Positions 1 to 11,365 of a stretch of DNA of 64,000 bases are shown here, in pieces. The stretch spans positions 371,584,026 through 371,648,025 of the forward strand of contig NC_057798.1 of NCBI RefSeq assembly GCF_018294505.1, written 5' to 3'. The stretch comes from Triticum aestivum (taxonomy: Eukaryota > Streptophyta > Magnoliopsida > Poales > Poaceae). A model generated the notes under the pieces. That model had not been told where the DNA came from and did not search any database. It was given only the letters and a program-made list of their open reading frames with translations. Positions within the stretch are counted from its first letter, which is position 1. Each line of letters opens with the position of its first letter. Made by a program: the position numbers and the translations under genes.

Positions 1-393
1 AAGAAGGCACCGATAAAACCGTCTGGGCCGGGTGCTTTGACCGAGGGCAAGGAGAAAACTGCCTCCTTTATCTCTTCATCGTCGAATGGGGCGTCCAAAT
101 CAGAAAGGTCGCGGTGTTGGATTCCGATGTTCTCCCATACAATGTGTTTGGTCTGTTGCATGGGTGTTCCAAGGTGCTCTTGGAAGTGGTTGAGGAGAGC
201 CCGCTCCTTGTCATCCCTGGTAATAGCCAGCCCGGCCTTGGTCCTGATGGACTGGATGAAATTATTGCGCCCTCTACATTGGCCTGAGCATGAAAAAGCT
301 TGGTGGTGGCGTCACCCAGCCGAATCCAGGTAAGTCTCGAACGTTGCCTCAACTTGCGTACTCTGATTCAGGGGTTCTCCCAATAAACGGCTC
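1..393 (-). mobile_element. LINE (non-LTR retrotransposon) reverse-transcriptase fragment
   Basis: Read on the minus strand, bases 1-40 encode the motif KAPGPDGFIGAFF, the signature just upstream of the palm of plant LINE reverse transcriptases. About 300 bases upstream the same strand encodes SRLTWIRLGDATTKLFHAQAN-like residues, the linker that precedes that motif in these proteins. The two stretches are in different frames, so at least one frameshift lies between them. The element continues off the left edge of the window and is cut on the right by the Harbinger-like insertion at 397. It is a dead fragment; the LINE family is not assigned. Confidence 0.82.
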
Positions 394-568
394 TAAGAGC
401 ATCTATAGCCGCATTTGACAAATATGACCCCTCAAATGCCTTTGTACGCACTTGGGCACGTCCGCAGACAGTGACCGGACACTCCTCAAATCAACACAAC
501 TGCATCCAGATATCTCATACTGAATTTTCAAATCTATACAAAAGCATGTAAACTTAAAAACCTATGTA

Positions 569-1062
569 CTATGTAGCTACTCCTCGTCGAAGATTGTCGC
601 CACCAGAGATGTCGACAATCTCCCTGCCCGACTCCAAGTACATGGGCGACAACTGCAGCTCCGGCGCCTCCGACTTCTCTGCTTTGGCCTCCTCCTCCTC
701 TATCTTCGTGTTGAGTTCGGTGAAGAGCGCGTCGGATGCCGCATGTTCCAACCAGAGGAACTGCCGGTTGGCCTCCACATATGCCTCATTTACTCCAGGA
801 TGGCGTGCTGCTCCGTCAACTCCGCGGCTTGGGCGACGGCGAACTCCGCCTCTGCCTCCTTCATGGTGAACCCCGGAGCAGGCTGCTCCGCCTCCTCCAT
901 CGGCTCCGGCAGCGGCTCTTCCTCATCCTCCTCCTCCTCCGGCGAGTCTGGAGGCAGTCAAGCAGCGATGCGGGCGGTGCACCTTGCCTGGATCTTCTTC
1001 GCGATCTGCCTCTGGTGCTTTGGCATGAGCATAGCGTACGTGGTGATCAGCCGTCGGACCAT
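569..1062 (-). pseudogene. Degenerate plant gene fragment carried in the Harbinger-like element
   Basis: A minus-strand reading starts at an ATG at 1062 in a good plant context and runs through a basic segment (KHQRQIAKKIQ), a Glu-rich stretch, and a segment near 570-778 rich in Glu, Lys and Ala. The path is broken by in-frame stops near 960 and 785 and by a frame change near 780. I do not recognise the family. Upstream there is a pyrimidine-rich leader and a TATA box at the expected distance, so this looks like a once-expressed gene end rather than chance coding. It may be a host fragment captured by the element, or an element gene without an obvious domain. Confidence 0.4.
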
Positions 1063-1169
1063 GGCGATGCCGGAGAGCATGGGAGAGCAGGGGAGAGGAG
1101 GCGGACGGGCTTGGGTGGCGGTGCAGAGAGGAGGGAGGTGGATGGGCTAGGGTTGGGGCGACAACTAGC

Positions 1170-1176
1170 TTAAATA
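1170..1176 (-). promoter_or_regulatory. TATA box of the fragment at 569-1062
   Basis: The minus strand reads CTATTTAAGC here, about 108 bases upstream of the candidate ATG at 1062, with a C/T-rich leader between. Position and composition fit a plant core promoter. Confidence 0.4.
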
Positions 1177-2731
1177 GCCGGATTTGGCCTCAGGAAACAA
1201 GCCAGAGTGGCGTCACATGGTGTTCACACCATGGCGACGGAAGAGGCATCCATCGGACCGCCGGGTTTCCGGGTGTTTTGATACTTCTTGAGCTTGCGTT
1301 GGTTTTTCCTTTGAAGAGGAAAGGGTGATGCAGCAAAGTAGAGATAAGTATTTCCCTCGGTTTGAGAACCTTGGTATCAATCCAATAGGAGACAACGCAC
1401 AAATCACCGAATACCTGCACAAACAATCAAACAAACTTGCACCCAACGCGATAAAGGGGTTGTCAATCCCTTCACGGTTACTTGCAAAAGTGGGATCTGA
1501 TAGAGATAGATAAACGATAAAGTAAATATTTTTGGTATTTTTGGTTTATAGATCGGAAAGTAAAAGATTGCAAGAATAGTAGATCAGAAACTTGTATGAT
1601 AGAAAAGAGACCCGGGGGCCATAGGTTTCACTAGAGGCTTCTCTCAAGATAGAAAATAATACGGTGGTTGAACAAATTACTGCCGAGCAATTGATAGAAA
1701 AGTGCAAAGTTATGATAATATCTAAGGCAATGATCATGAATATAGGCATCACGTTCATGTCAAGTAGACCAAAACGATTCTGCATCTACTACTATTACTC
1801 CACACATCGACAGCTATCCAGCATGCATCTAGAGTATTAAGGTCGTAAAAGAATGGAGTAACGCATTAAGTAAGATGACATGATGTAGAGGAATTAACGC
1901 AAGCAATATGATGAAAACCCCATCTTTTTATCCTCGATGGCAACAATACAATATGTGCCTTGCTGCCCCTATTGTCACTGGGAAAGGACACCGCAAGATT
2001 GAACCCAAGGCTAAGCACTTCTCTCATTGCAAGAAAAACCAATCTAGTTGGCTAAACCAAACCGATAATTCGAAGAGACTTGCAAAGACATCAAATCATG
2101 CATATAAGAATTCAGAGAAGATTCAAATAATACTCATAGATAAGCTGAACATAAATCCACAATTCATCGAATCTCAGCAAACACACCGAAAAGAAGTATT
2201 ACATCTAATAGATCTCCAAGAACATCGAGGAGAACATGGTATTGAGAATCAAAGAGAGAGAAGAAGACATCTAGCTACTAGCTATGGACTCGTAGGTCTG
2301 TGGTAAACTACTCACGCTTCATCGAAAGGGCAATGGTGTTGATGTAGAATCCCTCCGTGATCGAATCCCCCTTCGGCAGGACGCCGAAAAAGGCCCCTAG
2401 ATGGGATCTCACGGGTACAGAAGGTTGCGGTGGTGGAAAAGTGTTTTCATGGATGCCTCTATTGTTTGGGGGTATATGGGAATATATAGGCAAAAGAATT
2501 AGCTCAGGAGACCCACGAGGGGCCCACAAGATAGGGGGCGCACCCTCCACCCTTGTGTCCGCCTCGTGGCTCCTCTGACTTCATCTCCAAGTCTCCTGGT
2601 TTGCTTCTGGTCCAAGAAAGATTGTCGTGAAAGTTTTATTCCGTTTGGACTCCATCTGGTATTCCTTTTCTGCGAAACTCTAAAACAGGGAAAAAACAGG
2701 AACTGGCACTGGGCTTTAGGTTAATAGGTTA

Positions 2732-3606
2732 TGTCGGATTGTGGGTTCCGGCAGACCCTTGAGGTTCGAACTCTGGGGTGCGCACGGAGATCGCTCCCCT
2801 ACCAACTCACGTCTCGTCGCCTCGCTAAGGATCTAAGCTAGCAAAGAAGAACAACACAAGAGACACGAGGTTTATACTGGTTCAGGCCACCATGGTGGTG
2901 TAATACCCTACTCCAGTGTGTGTGTGGTGGATTGCCTCTGGGGCTGATGATGAACAATACAAGAGAAGAACAGCCTCGCGAGGGATGTTCTTGGCAGAGG
3001 TGATGCCTCTTGGGAAGGATTGGATCCGGATACCTTTCTACTGTGGTGGCTAGCCCTATTTATAGAGTGAGGCCCTGGTCCTCTTCCCAAATATTGAGCG
3101 GGAAGAGCGCCAACAATTGGCCATTTTGAAGGGGAAGATCTAGTACACTTATCTTGACTAAAGTTGGTCCTCGCCTGCTAAAGATTCTGACGATGACGCC
3201 GTCCTGGGCTCCACGATGACCTCCATCCTGCCGTTCTGCTGGTCTTGATCTTGTTGCACCGAAATGGTAGCCTTTGCTTGATACCTTGGCATGTGCTTGC
3301 TCCCTTTGCACCAAAGGGGAAACAAGGACACTGCACAGGCCGGCGCCTGCTTGGCCTCGATCGTCATGGCTTGTGTCACGGGCACCTCACGAGGTACCCC
3401 CGCCTTGATCTCTCCGCCTCCTCGCGAGCCTTCCTGACGAGGCTGCGCCTGAGGAAGCTGCCTGTCGTCCACCCCGCGAGGCTTGGCCCCTCGCGAGGGT
3501 CTTGAACTTGAGTTGATGTAGATGGGCCGTACTGGGCCACTTCTTGAGCCACGCTGTAGGCCGCAGGCACGCAAGTCTGGGTACCCCCGTTCCTAGAACA
3601 CCGATA
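2732..3606 (-). repeat. Element A LTR, left copy (3' LTR of gag-pol direction)
   Basis: It aligns without gaps over 875 bases with the copy at 9072. The core promoter TATAAATA reads on the minus strand near 3055-3065. The last bases are mutated (ATA where the other copy has ACA). Confidence 0.92.
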
Positions 3607-3622
3607 GTAGCCCTCGGGCCCA
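3607..3622 (-). promoter_or_regulatory. Polypurine tract of element A
   Basis: On the minus strand this reads GGGCCCGAGGGCTAC directly before the LTR. The same GGGCTA core sits at this position in the B and C elements. Confidence 0.5.
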
Positions 3623-3896
3623 AGGCGCGCCCGGACTTGGCTTAGCAGAGAAGCGAAGGGGCAACTGTGAAGCGCTGCGGGCCCAATAGCCTGCGGCCTT
3701 GGGCGCCGCATGGCGGTTGATTGGACATGGGCGTCTCCTTTCCCCACGCCCCTCATTACGCACCCGGCTAGGCAGACCCGCGGTTGCACACAGTTATTCC
3801 CCTTTCGCCATTCGCGTGTCCCCTGTTCTTCCTTCCTCTTGAGCTCCAACCTCCACTTCCAATCCAACTCGAATTCTCTCCCCCCTTCCCGTCACC

Positions 3897-6800
3897 ATGG
3901 CACCAGCGAAGAAAGAGAGGGGGAAGAAGCCCGTGCCTTCGCCCCGCTCGCCGCCGGCAGCGGCTCCTGCCGTTGGTCGGTCGATCATACTCAACCCAGA
4001 AGCCTTGGACAAGGTCAGCTCTGCCCTCGCCACCATCTTCAACGAGTGCGGGAGGATGATGGTCTGGCCCGCATCTCACTCCTCCTTCGACAGGGTAGTC
4101 ACCGAGGTCCGATTCTTCGCTGATGCCTTGTGGGCGGGTCTGGTTCCCCCCTTTTCCGCTTTCTTCAATGTTGTGCTCTCCCATTATCAGATCCATATGA
4201 TGCACTTGGGTCCCGAATCCATTACTCTCCTTGCCGTTTTCGCCTTTGTTTGCGAGGCCATGGTGTGTATTCTTCCCTCTGTTGCCCTCCTGCGCCACTT
4301 CTTCTCTTTGCGCCTGAGTGACCCCACTCAATGCTCGGGGTGCATGAGCTTCCTCGCCGTGCCGGAGACGACTGCTTCGGGGATCGATTTTAGCCTTCCT
4401 CCTCCTACGGCCGGGTTCCGAGAGCGGTGGCTGTACGTGGATGTCAGAGTGCCCAGCCCCCTGCTCTCGCACCCAACCTTGCCCATTGTCCCCAACTCGG
4501 GTTGGGGCCATGAGATGCTCACGAGCCCCTGGCTCGCCTTCGTCTGGCGTCGCTTCAGGAATTTGAGGGCGCTCGATGTGATGGCGCCCAAGGTGGTGAA
4601 GGAGTTCCTTCAGCACCGCATTGCTCCTCTCCAGCGTCATTCCCGCCGGATGTGGGCCTTTGCGGGGCGTGAAGACCTTATGAGGCTCCAGGAGGAAGAT
4701 CTGGCGCCCGAAGTGCTGAGGGCGGTGCTCAAGGTCCTGACTGGCGACCCTTCCCCACGCAGCTACTCTCTTGTATCTTTGCTCAGGCAGGGCCGACTTT
4801 GTGAAGCAGATGCCCAGCTTCGATGAATGGGGGCTGCGCCCAGTCAGCCTCACGGGGCCCCGCGAGAACCCAATTCCTGTTGTTGCTCTTCCGGTTGCCC
4901 ACGGTGGTCCTGCCACGAGTGACGGAGCTGGGAGGCGAGGACTGCCGGGGGCCGAGGGGGCTGTTGTCAAGATGTCGATGCCGCGCGAAGCCCCGGGGGC
5001 AGCATCCCCCGAAGCCCGCTCCGGAGCGGTGGCAGGCGAGGGATTGCAGCCTGCGGCTCCTGAGGCTGGGGATCCCGAGGCCCCAGTTGTCCTTCACGAG
5101 GCGGCGCCTGGCGGCATGTCCCAGGCCGATGCCTCCGACGCTGTTCCTCTTGATGCCTCCTCCGCGCCGCAGACCGACCCCCGCGCTGAGCGCTTGGGTC
5201 GGTTCCGTGTAGACTTCGAGGCCCTCCGCAAGAGAAAGGAAGCATTGGGTGGCGATGATCGCCCCTGCCGCCTATTGAAGCGCAGGAAGTACTTTGCCAT
5301 CGATGAGTAAGTCCTCTTCCTTCTCGGTTCCTTATTTTCCCGATGCTTCAGCTGATTATAGTCTTTCAGGGCCCTTCCTGCCGAGTTCATGGAGACGGCC
5401 GGGGAGCCATCCCCTCAAGCTTCACCTTCTCCGCCGATTCTGAGCGCCCCGAGCTCGAGTACCGCCCTTGCCGTGGGGCTGCTAGGAGAAGTGGGCTGCC
5501 CCGCGGAGCATCTTGATCCCGCGCGCCTCGTGTCTCTCCTTTGCAAGTTCCCTTGGGGCACTGCCAGCCTGCCCCACACTCCATCTTTAGTTGTAGATGG
5601 TGACTGGCTGAAGTCGATCTTGAGTTCCTCCTCGGGGGACGAGCCGGCGCCGAGCTGGATCCCTGGCGGGGCTCACCCGACAATTATGGGGGTACCAGCC
5701 CCCAACCCCTTGCCGAGAGGAGGCGTGCCACCTCAGGTCCCTCCGCATGCGCCAGGGGCGGAGGACAACGCGGAAGACGTGCTTAGGCGCGCTCGGGAGC
5801 GCAGCGCCCTTTGTCGTGAGTTCCTTCAGAAGGCGGCGGATGCGGTGGATCAGCTTGGGGTAGAGCTTGTTGGCGAGGATGCACGCCTCGAGGCCGAAGG
5901 CCTGCGCCTCGCTGACGAGAGGCGCAAGCTGAAGGTGGCCGTCAGCCTTGTGCATCACCAGCGTGATCTTGAAAACGCGAAGGCTGAGGCATCGCTGGTG
6001 GCCTCGCGGGAGGCCTGCTCCCAAGCCGTCGAGGAGGCCCAGGAAGCAGACTGCCGGTGCAAGGCTGCGGAGGAACGCGCATGGGAGCTCCAGGCCTGGA
6101 GCAATTCTCTAGAGCGACAAGTTGAGCTGCGCCAGGCGGCCCTTGTGTCACTGAAGGGAACACCTGATGTCGAGGCGGAGCTCCAGAGGCGTGAGGAGGC
6201 GCTGATGTTGGAGGCTGCTGAGCGCAATCTTGACCTCGAGCGCCTGGAGACGAGGGAGCGCCTGGTGGCCCAGGCGGAGGACAAAGTTGGCGCGAGGGAG
6301 GCCCATGTCCAAGAAGAGGTCGACCGCCGTGTGGCGGAAGCTCGCTTGAGTCTCGAGCGCGAGTACGAAAGGAGGTTGGGGCTGATCAGGGCCGAAGCTG
6401 AGGGCAGGACCGCTGCCCTCAGGACCAAGCTGACTGAAGTGACGCGGCGCTCGGATGCCTCCGCGGCCGCCCTTGGCGCGGCGCAGGCGGAGCTGGCTTC
6501 TTCCCGCATCGGGCTGCTTCTTCTCTGATAGAGGGTTGATGAAGCCGAGGCCGTTGCACGACGGAATGAGGACGAGATCCGTCAGCGGCAGACCCTGGAG
6601 CATGTGCATGGCCTCATGCTCCGAACACTCAGGGAGAGGGCCAACGCGGCCCTGGGCAACATCTGCGAGGTGGCCGCTGCGGAGCCTCGCGTAATCAACT
6701 ACGTTGGCAACCTCCGGTTCTTTACAGACGTGGTGAAGCAGCTGGAGACCCGCTCTGACAGGGCCAACAGGCTTGTTGAGGAGAGGAGTCGAGCCCTGCT

Positions 6801-7113
6801 TGGACGTGCTTTCTCCCGCGTCTTTAGTTATCTTGAAGATAGGGACCCTCATTTCGACTTTGATGCCGCCATCGCCCCGGTGCCTATAGCCATCCGGGGC
6901 GATTTGGCGCAGTGGGTGGAGGACAACGTGTACGCCCTTGTCAGGGCCTTCGCCACTGATGACGACGGCGTGGTCGTGGTTGTCGATGAGGGCGGTGTTG
7001 TGAATGAGCATGACGTTGATGACGGCGATGGCCCGGGCGATGGTGAGGCCAGTGACGCCAGTGATGCCTCCGGAGGCGTTCCTGAAGATGCATTGGGAGA
7101 TTTGTCCGATTGA
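3897..7113 (+). pseudogene. Antisense 'putative gypsy type transposon' gene of element A
   Basis: This plus-strand gene runs opposite to gag-pol. The start at 3897 has a CACCATGGC context. After a basic, Pro-rich N-terminus comes the hydrophobic-aromatic domain shared with the B and C antisense genes, with PPFSAFFNVVLSHYQIHMMHLGPESI- and AFVCEAM-like blocks around residues 80-125. Reading shifts frame near 4755-4790. One phase-2 intron with GT-AG ends is clear (5307-5369) and rejoins Asp-Glu-Ala in frame. The next exon encodes a long Glu/Ala/Arg-rich coiled coil (about 5760-6510), hits two adjacent stops (TGA TAG, 6526-6531), then stays open to 7113 with an Asp-rich tail. The biochemical role of the family is unknown; composition suggests a nuclear or particle-associated protein. 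Confidence 0.75.
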
Positions 7114-7835
7114 TCGCATGCCACCTCCGCTGTTTACCCTGCGCGGAGAGAGTTCGGGCTTGGCCCTGAAGATCATAAGAGCATTTTGGGAGGGGGAGCC
7201 CCTCGTGTAAAGGTTTGCAGTTAGTATACTTGTAGACATAACACTGTATGTATGCTTAAGCTGAGCTAATGGCCCCACGATGGGTCAGCTGACCTGTGTA
7301 CCTTTGACCCGGGCGGGTCCCGAGCGAGCCTGCGGGGGCCGCAGTGCCTTGAGTGTCTTCTGGGTGAACCCATTGATCCTGCGATGAGAACCTCCTGAGA
7401 GGGCGTGGCGACAGCGGTCCAGATTATAGACGTGCTTGGCCCAGCCTGGCTCGCGAGGGGCTTGCGAGGGGAGGCAGCTGACGCTAACTTTGGACGCAAG
7501 GCCGAAACCAGAATGTGAGAGATTGCTCGAACGAGACTAAACACCCCTTCCCCAAACACACGCAAGTCTCAAGCTCAAATCCAACTTAAATTCAAATCGA
7601 AGCAGCTTGACAACGGAGAAAACAAGGCAAAAGGCAAAAAGAAGCCACGTCCGGCACCTAGTCTAGTCTTCGACGTCTTCTCACCAGCGCGGAGCTAAGT
7701 GCTGCCACTGGGCGTGGGCGGGAGCCCCCGAGGCCCGAGGGCGGCTCTCCGGAGACTCCGGGGCGTGTACAGCCCCTAACTCATTATTACGTGAGAGTGT
7801 CACGGGCGGCGAGCTTCACAGACACTGGGCCTTCT
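7114..7835. other. Tail-to-tail spacer of element A
   Basis: Non-coding interval between the end of the antisense gene and the minus-strand gag remnant. The region where pol would lie in a complete element is absent. I see no further structure here. Confidence 0.5.
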
Positions 7836-9061
7836 TCATAGGTACCGGCCTTGCTTCATATCGCCAGACGAGGGCTCCGCCTTGTGCCACACTCTATTGC
7901 CACCGACGGCGATCAAAGACGAAGGACGCCGCCGATGGGATAGAGCGGTCGCCAGCGGTTCCCCCGACGACCACGGGTCCTCTGCCGGGGGCAGGCCCTG
8001 AGGCACCTCCCCGGCAAAGGGCCTACCTCCTGAGAACGCCTTGCTCCGAGCGCCGCGGGGGCGAGCCCGGATCTTGGCCCCTCTCCTGCAGCCCCCAGTG
8101 CCCTCCTCCTGAGGGATAGGAGGCTGCAGCGTTGGGGCAGCCATCTGCTGTGGCGACCTGTACCTCCTGCGACCCATGGTTAGCGTAAGCCTGCCCCTGA
8201 GGAATTAGCGGTACCCGATAGTTGCTGCCGCCAGCATGGTCGTTGATGCTCCCTTGGGGTTCCTGAAAGAGCCCAGCCTCCGGCACCTCTTCCCCCAAGT
8301 TGGCCCAAGGAACAAGCCGTGGTCCTCTTCCAGCGCGCGCCCTTGATCCACCATATGGTGTACATAGGCTTTCGGGGCCACCGCCCAAACATCTTGTTGT
8401 AGTGCCCCATGCGCCACGCAGTCCTGCTTGAAGTGCTGTCTTGGGGGTGGTAGCGTGGCGGCCGCTGGGGCCGTGGGCTGCAGCAAATGCTCCCTCGCCG
8501 GCCGGAGGTGGAGCCGGCGCTGCTGGTCGCCCGGCGCTGACGGCCAGATTAGCGCTGAGGAGGCCTTGGAACCCGCTCGGAGTTGCACGGGCACGTACGA
8601 GGCCTCCATACGGTCCGCCCTGGATCTGGGGTGGCAGCTGGATGCAGAAGGGATGAGCTCTCGAGGCAGCGGAGCCCAGGAGCTCTGCCACTCACTCCAG
8701 CAGCACGTCATAGCCACCTTCCAGCAGTCTGCATCGTAGTAGTTCCCGGGCCACCGTGAGTGCGACTCTTTAGTTCGCCTGCTCCCGTCGGGTGTATGGT
8801 GTTGTGGCCGCGGCGTGGCTTGAAGCCTTTGCTACTGACCGCACCTGCCATGGCGTGAGGGCAGGCGGTGCCTGGCCGCATCGCCCTATGGAGCGCGGGC
8901 TGCCTGGGGCACAAGGTTGAGGTCGCCCTGGGCAGGCGGCTCGGCGCGGGTGGGCCAGGCCGCCCAGGGGTTGGCGTTGCCCGTCGGGTCGACGGACATG
9001 AGGATGACGACGCGACGGAGCACGAGGCAGCAGAAGAAGGATTCCAGCGCACCCCTACCTG
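7836..9061 (-). pseudogene. Degraded gag-like region of element A
   Basis: Overlapping minus-strand frames (about 113, 170, 222, 120 and 79 residues) are rich in Pro, Arg, Ala and Gly. They occupy the position where gag starts in the related elements, just inside the primer binding site. A plausible start (residues MSVDPTGNANPWAAWPT) is near 8998. I see no zinc knuckle, protease motif or later pol domain, and the path changes frame several times. The assignment as gag comes from position and composition, not from a recognised domain. Confidence 0.4.
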
Positions 9062-9071
9062 GCGCGCCAAA
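9053..9071 (-). promoter_or_regulatory. Primer binding site of element A
   Basis: On the minus strand, immediately after the LTR, the sequence reads TTGGCGCGCCAGGTAGGGG. TGG next to the LTR is the usual start of a tRNA-complementary site. The primer tRNA is not assigned. Confidence 0.65.
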
Positions 9072-9946
9072 TGTCAGATTGTGGGTTCCGGCAGACCCTT
9101 GAGGTTCGAACTCTGGGGTGCGCATGGAGATCGCTCCCCTACCAACTCACATCTCGTCGCCTCATTGAGGATCTAAGCTAGCGAAGAAGAACAACACAAG
9201 AGACACAAGATTTATACAGGTTTAGGCCACCATGGTGGTGTAATACCCTACTCCAGTGTGTGTGTGGTGGATTGCCTCTGGGGCTGATGGTGAACAATAC
9301 AAGAGAAGAACAACCTCGCGAGGGATGTTCTTGGCAGAGGTGATGCCTCTTAGGAAGGATTGGATCCGGATCCCTTTCTACTATGCCGGCTAGCCCTATT
9401 TATAGAGTGAGGCCCTGGTCCTCTTCCCAAATATTGAGCGGGAAGGGCGCCAACAATTGGCCATTTTAAAGGGGAACATATAGTACACTTATCCTGACTA
9501 AAGTTGGTCCTCGCCTGCTAAAGACTCTGACGATGACGCCGTCTTGGGCTCCACGATGACCTCCATCCTGCCGTTCTACTGGTCTTGGACTTGTTGCACC
9601 GAAATGGTAGCCTTTGCTTGATACCTTGGCCTGTTCTTGCTCCCATTGCACCAAAGGGGAAACAAGGACACTGCGCAGGCCGGCGCCCGCCTGGCCTCGA
9701 TCGTCATGGCTTGCGTCACGGGCACCTCATGAGGTACCCCCGCCTTGATCTCTCCGCCTCCTCGCGAGCCTTCCTGACGAGGCTGCGCCTGAGGAAGCTG
9801 CCTGTCGTCCGCCCCGTGAGGCTTGGCCCCTCGCGAGGGTCTTGAACTTGAGTTGATGTAGATGGGTCGTACTGGGCCACTTCTTGAGCCATGCTACAGG
9901 CCGCAAGCAGGCAAGTCTGGGTACCCCTGTTCCCAAAACTCTGACA
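9072..9946 (-). repeat. Element A LTR, right copy (5' LTR of gag-pol direction)
   Basis: 875 bp, begins TGTCAGATTG and ends CTCTGACA, followed by the TSD GGTTA. Same length as the left copy. Confidence 0.92.
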
Positions 9947-10474
9947 GGTTAGTCCCAAAAATAATATAGAATAACATAATAATGCATATAAAACATCCAA
10001 AACAGATAATATAATAGCATGGAACAATAAAAAATTATAGATACATTGGAGACGTATCATGTTTTCGCATGGGATCCCATCGTGAGTCCTACATGACGGG
10101 CATGCCCAGGTGCCCCATATTTGAGATGGATATGAGAGGTGTTGGTCAGCCCGGGCGTTTGAGACCCGTTCAAGGCGCCTGTATGGGTCAGATTTTTGTG
10201 ACCGGCCAGTGGCCGGGCGGGCTGCCCGGGCGTTTGAGACCGGTTTGTGGTGCCCGGGTGTAGATGCTCTAAGGGAAACTCTAATTGATCTGTTGTGTAT
10301 ATATATATAACGAGGATCGGGTGGAGTAAAACCTCAATGGAGTATTTTTACTCCACTAAGTTTTCGTTGAACCTACTCGATCATCCATATGTAATGGAGT
10401 AAATGTATTTTTTATTCGCATTTCATTTTCGACCACCGAAACACATTTCATTGCTTTTTTATTCGAAAAAACTA

Positions 10475-11279
10475 ACGCCCACACGTGTGGCATCTTACAC
10501 ATCGCCCACACGCCTCAATCACCACTCATTTTGCCACGTATGGACATATGACATCAGCAGGAATCTTTTTGGTTTTGGCTTAACAATATTTTATCTCCTA
10601 ATTAAAAAATCAAATTAAAAATCCATTTTCAGCATTAAATCCGTCTCGACGAGATCTTCAAAACTAGATCCCATGTTGATATGTTTTGACGAAAAAAAAC
10701 TGCCCAAAAGTTGCCATGATGTTTACACTGTAGTTGCCATAGTGCTTAAACTAAAGTTGCCATGTGGCAATTTTAGTTTGTAGAGCATGGCAATTTTAGT
10801 TTTTGGATGATAGCAATTCCAGTGCTTTGACCATAAAAAATATTTTTTGTATGAACCATGGCAATTTTAAGTGCATGTATCATGGAAATTTTAGTTTATG
10901 GTTCACGTCAAGTCTAGTTTCTTAATTTCCCGTTTATAATATGTCAAAATTACTTCTAAATGTAGAAGAAAGTAGCTGAAACATATCATGGCAACTTCAA
11001 TGTAAACATCATGGCAATTCATATACAATAGACATGGGAACTTTTAACCCAAAAAAAATTCGTCGAAATATATTGATATGAGATCTAGTTTCGAAGATCT
11101 CGTCGTGAGGGATTCAATGGTGAAAACGGAATTTCAATCAGATTTTTATTTAAGAGATAAAACATTTGAAAAACTGAAAATCCAAAAAGATTCCATGTGC
11201 ATGTATGCGGTGACGTGACACAGTCTGTGTGTTATAAGGTGTGTGGGCGGGTTTTGGCTCCCACCACATGTGTGGGCGT
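10475..11279. mobile_element. Long fold-back (inverted-repeat) MITE-like element
   Basis: Ends ACGCCCACACGTGTGG and its inverse ACGCCCACACATGTGG sit between TA dinucleotides (10473-10474 and 11280-11281). The two arms are imperfect inverted copies over several hundred bases. The block CGACGAGATCTTC..ACTAGATC near 10650-10680 returns inverted near 11075-11105, and the ATCTTTTTGG block near 10563 returns inverted near 11185-11195. The loop is built from repeated TTGCCATG / CATGGCAA words. No coding capacity; the transcript could fold into a long hairpin. Confidence 0.6.
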
Positions 11280-11365
11280 TAGCGTTGTCCTTTTTATTTC
11301 ATTCAACAACATTTTAATACATTTCAGTACATAATTCACCAATTTTTCCCATAATTAGACACTTT

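Larger units (their letters stand above)
2732..9946 (-). mobile_element. Gypsy element A, non-autonomous, with antisense gene
   Basis: Two 875-bp LTRs (2732-3606 and 9072-9946) bound the element, which is flanked by the TSD GGTTA (2727-2731 and 9947-9951). A primer-binding-site-like stretch touches the right LTR and a purine tract, read on the minus strand, touches the left LTR, so gag-pol direction is minus. The 5.5-kb interior has a plus-strand antisense gene (3897-7113) and a degraded minus-strand Pro/Arg-rich region (7836-9061). It has no protease, reverse transcriptase, RNase H or integrase. The LTRs differ at about 50 of 875 positions by hand count (near 6%). It must have used another element's enzymes. 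Confidence 0.9.
1279..10059 (-). mobile_element. Solo LTR of a high-copy Triticeae gypsy family, split by element A
   Basis: The outer ends (TGATACTTCTTG on the left, GACGTATCA on the right) are the TG...CA ends of one LTR. It is flanked by the 5-bp duplication TGTTT at 1274-1278 and 10060-10064. Taking out element A and one GGTTA copy leaves about 1.56 kb with no internal gypsy domain, so this is a solo LTR left by LTR-LTR recombination. It lies in minus orientation, because its TATA-like ATATATAGG near 2470-2480 reads correctly on that strand. The sequence resembles the abundant Athila-type LTRs of wheat and barley; the family name is not assigned. The open frames inside it have no recognisable domain. 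Confidence 0.8.
397..10269. mobile_element. PIF/Harbinger-like DNA transposon, split by a solo LTR
   Basis: The left end reads GAGCATCTATAGCC and the right end, reverse-complemented, GAGCATCTACACCC (12 of 14 match). Each is flanked by TAA (394-396 and 10270-10272), the 3-bp duplication typical of PIF/Harbinger elements. Removing the inserted solo LTR (1279-10059 plus one TSD copy) leaves about 1.09 kb. That is too short for a transposase, so it was a non-autonomous carrier. It holds the pseudogene at 569-1062. The superfamily call rests on the terminal repeat and TSD alone. Confidence 0.6.

Noticed and set aside
1325..2306. Open frames in the solo LTR, for example 1908-2306
   Set aside because: Non-coding LTR sequence common in Triticeae; no domain, and composition is not protein-like.
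3768..4970. Minus-strand open frame of 400 codons
   Set aside because: It is the shadow of the GC-rich antisense gene of element A on the plus strand; low-complexity Arg/Gly/Pro content and no domain.
6148..7278. Minus-strand open frame of 376 codons
   Set aside because: Complement of the coiled-coil part of the A antisense gene. The plus strand has the homologous protein.
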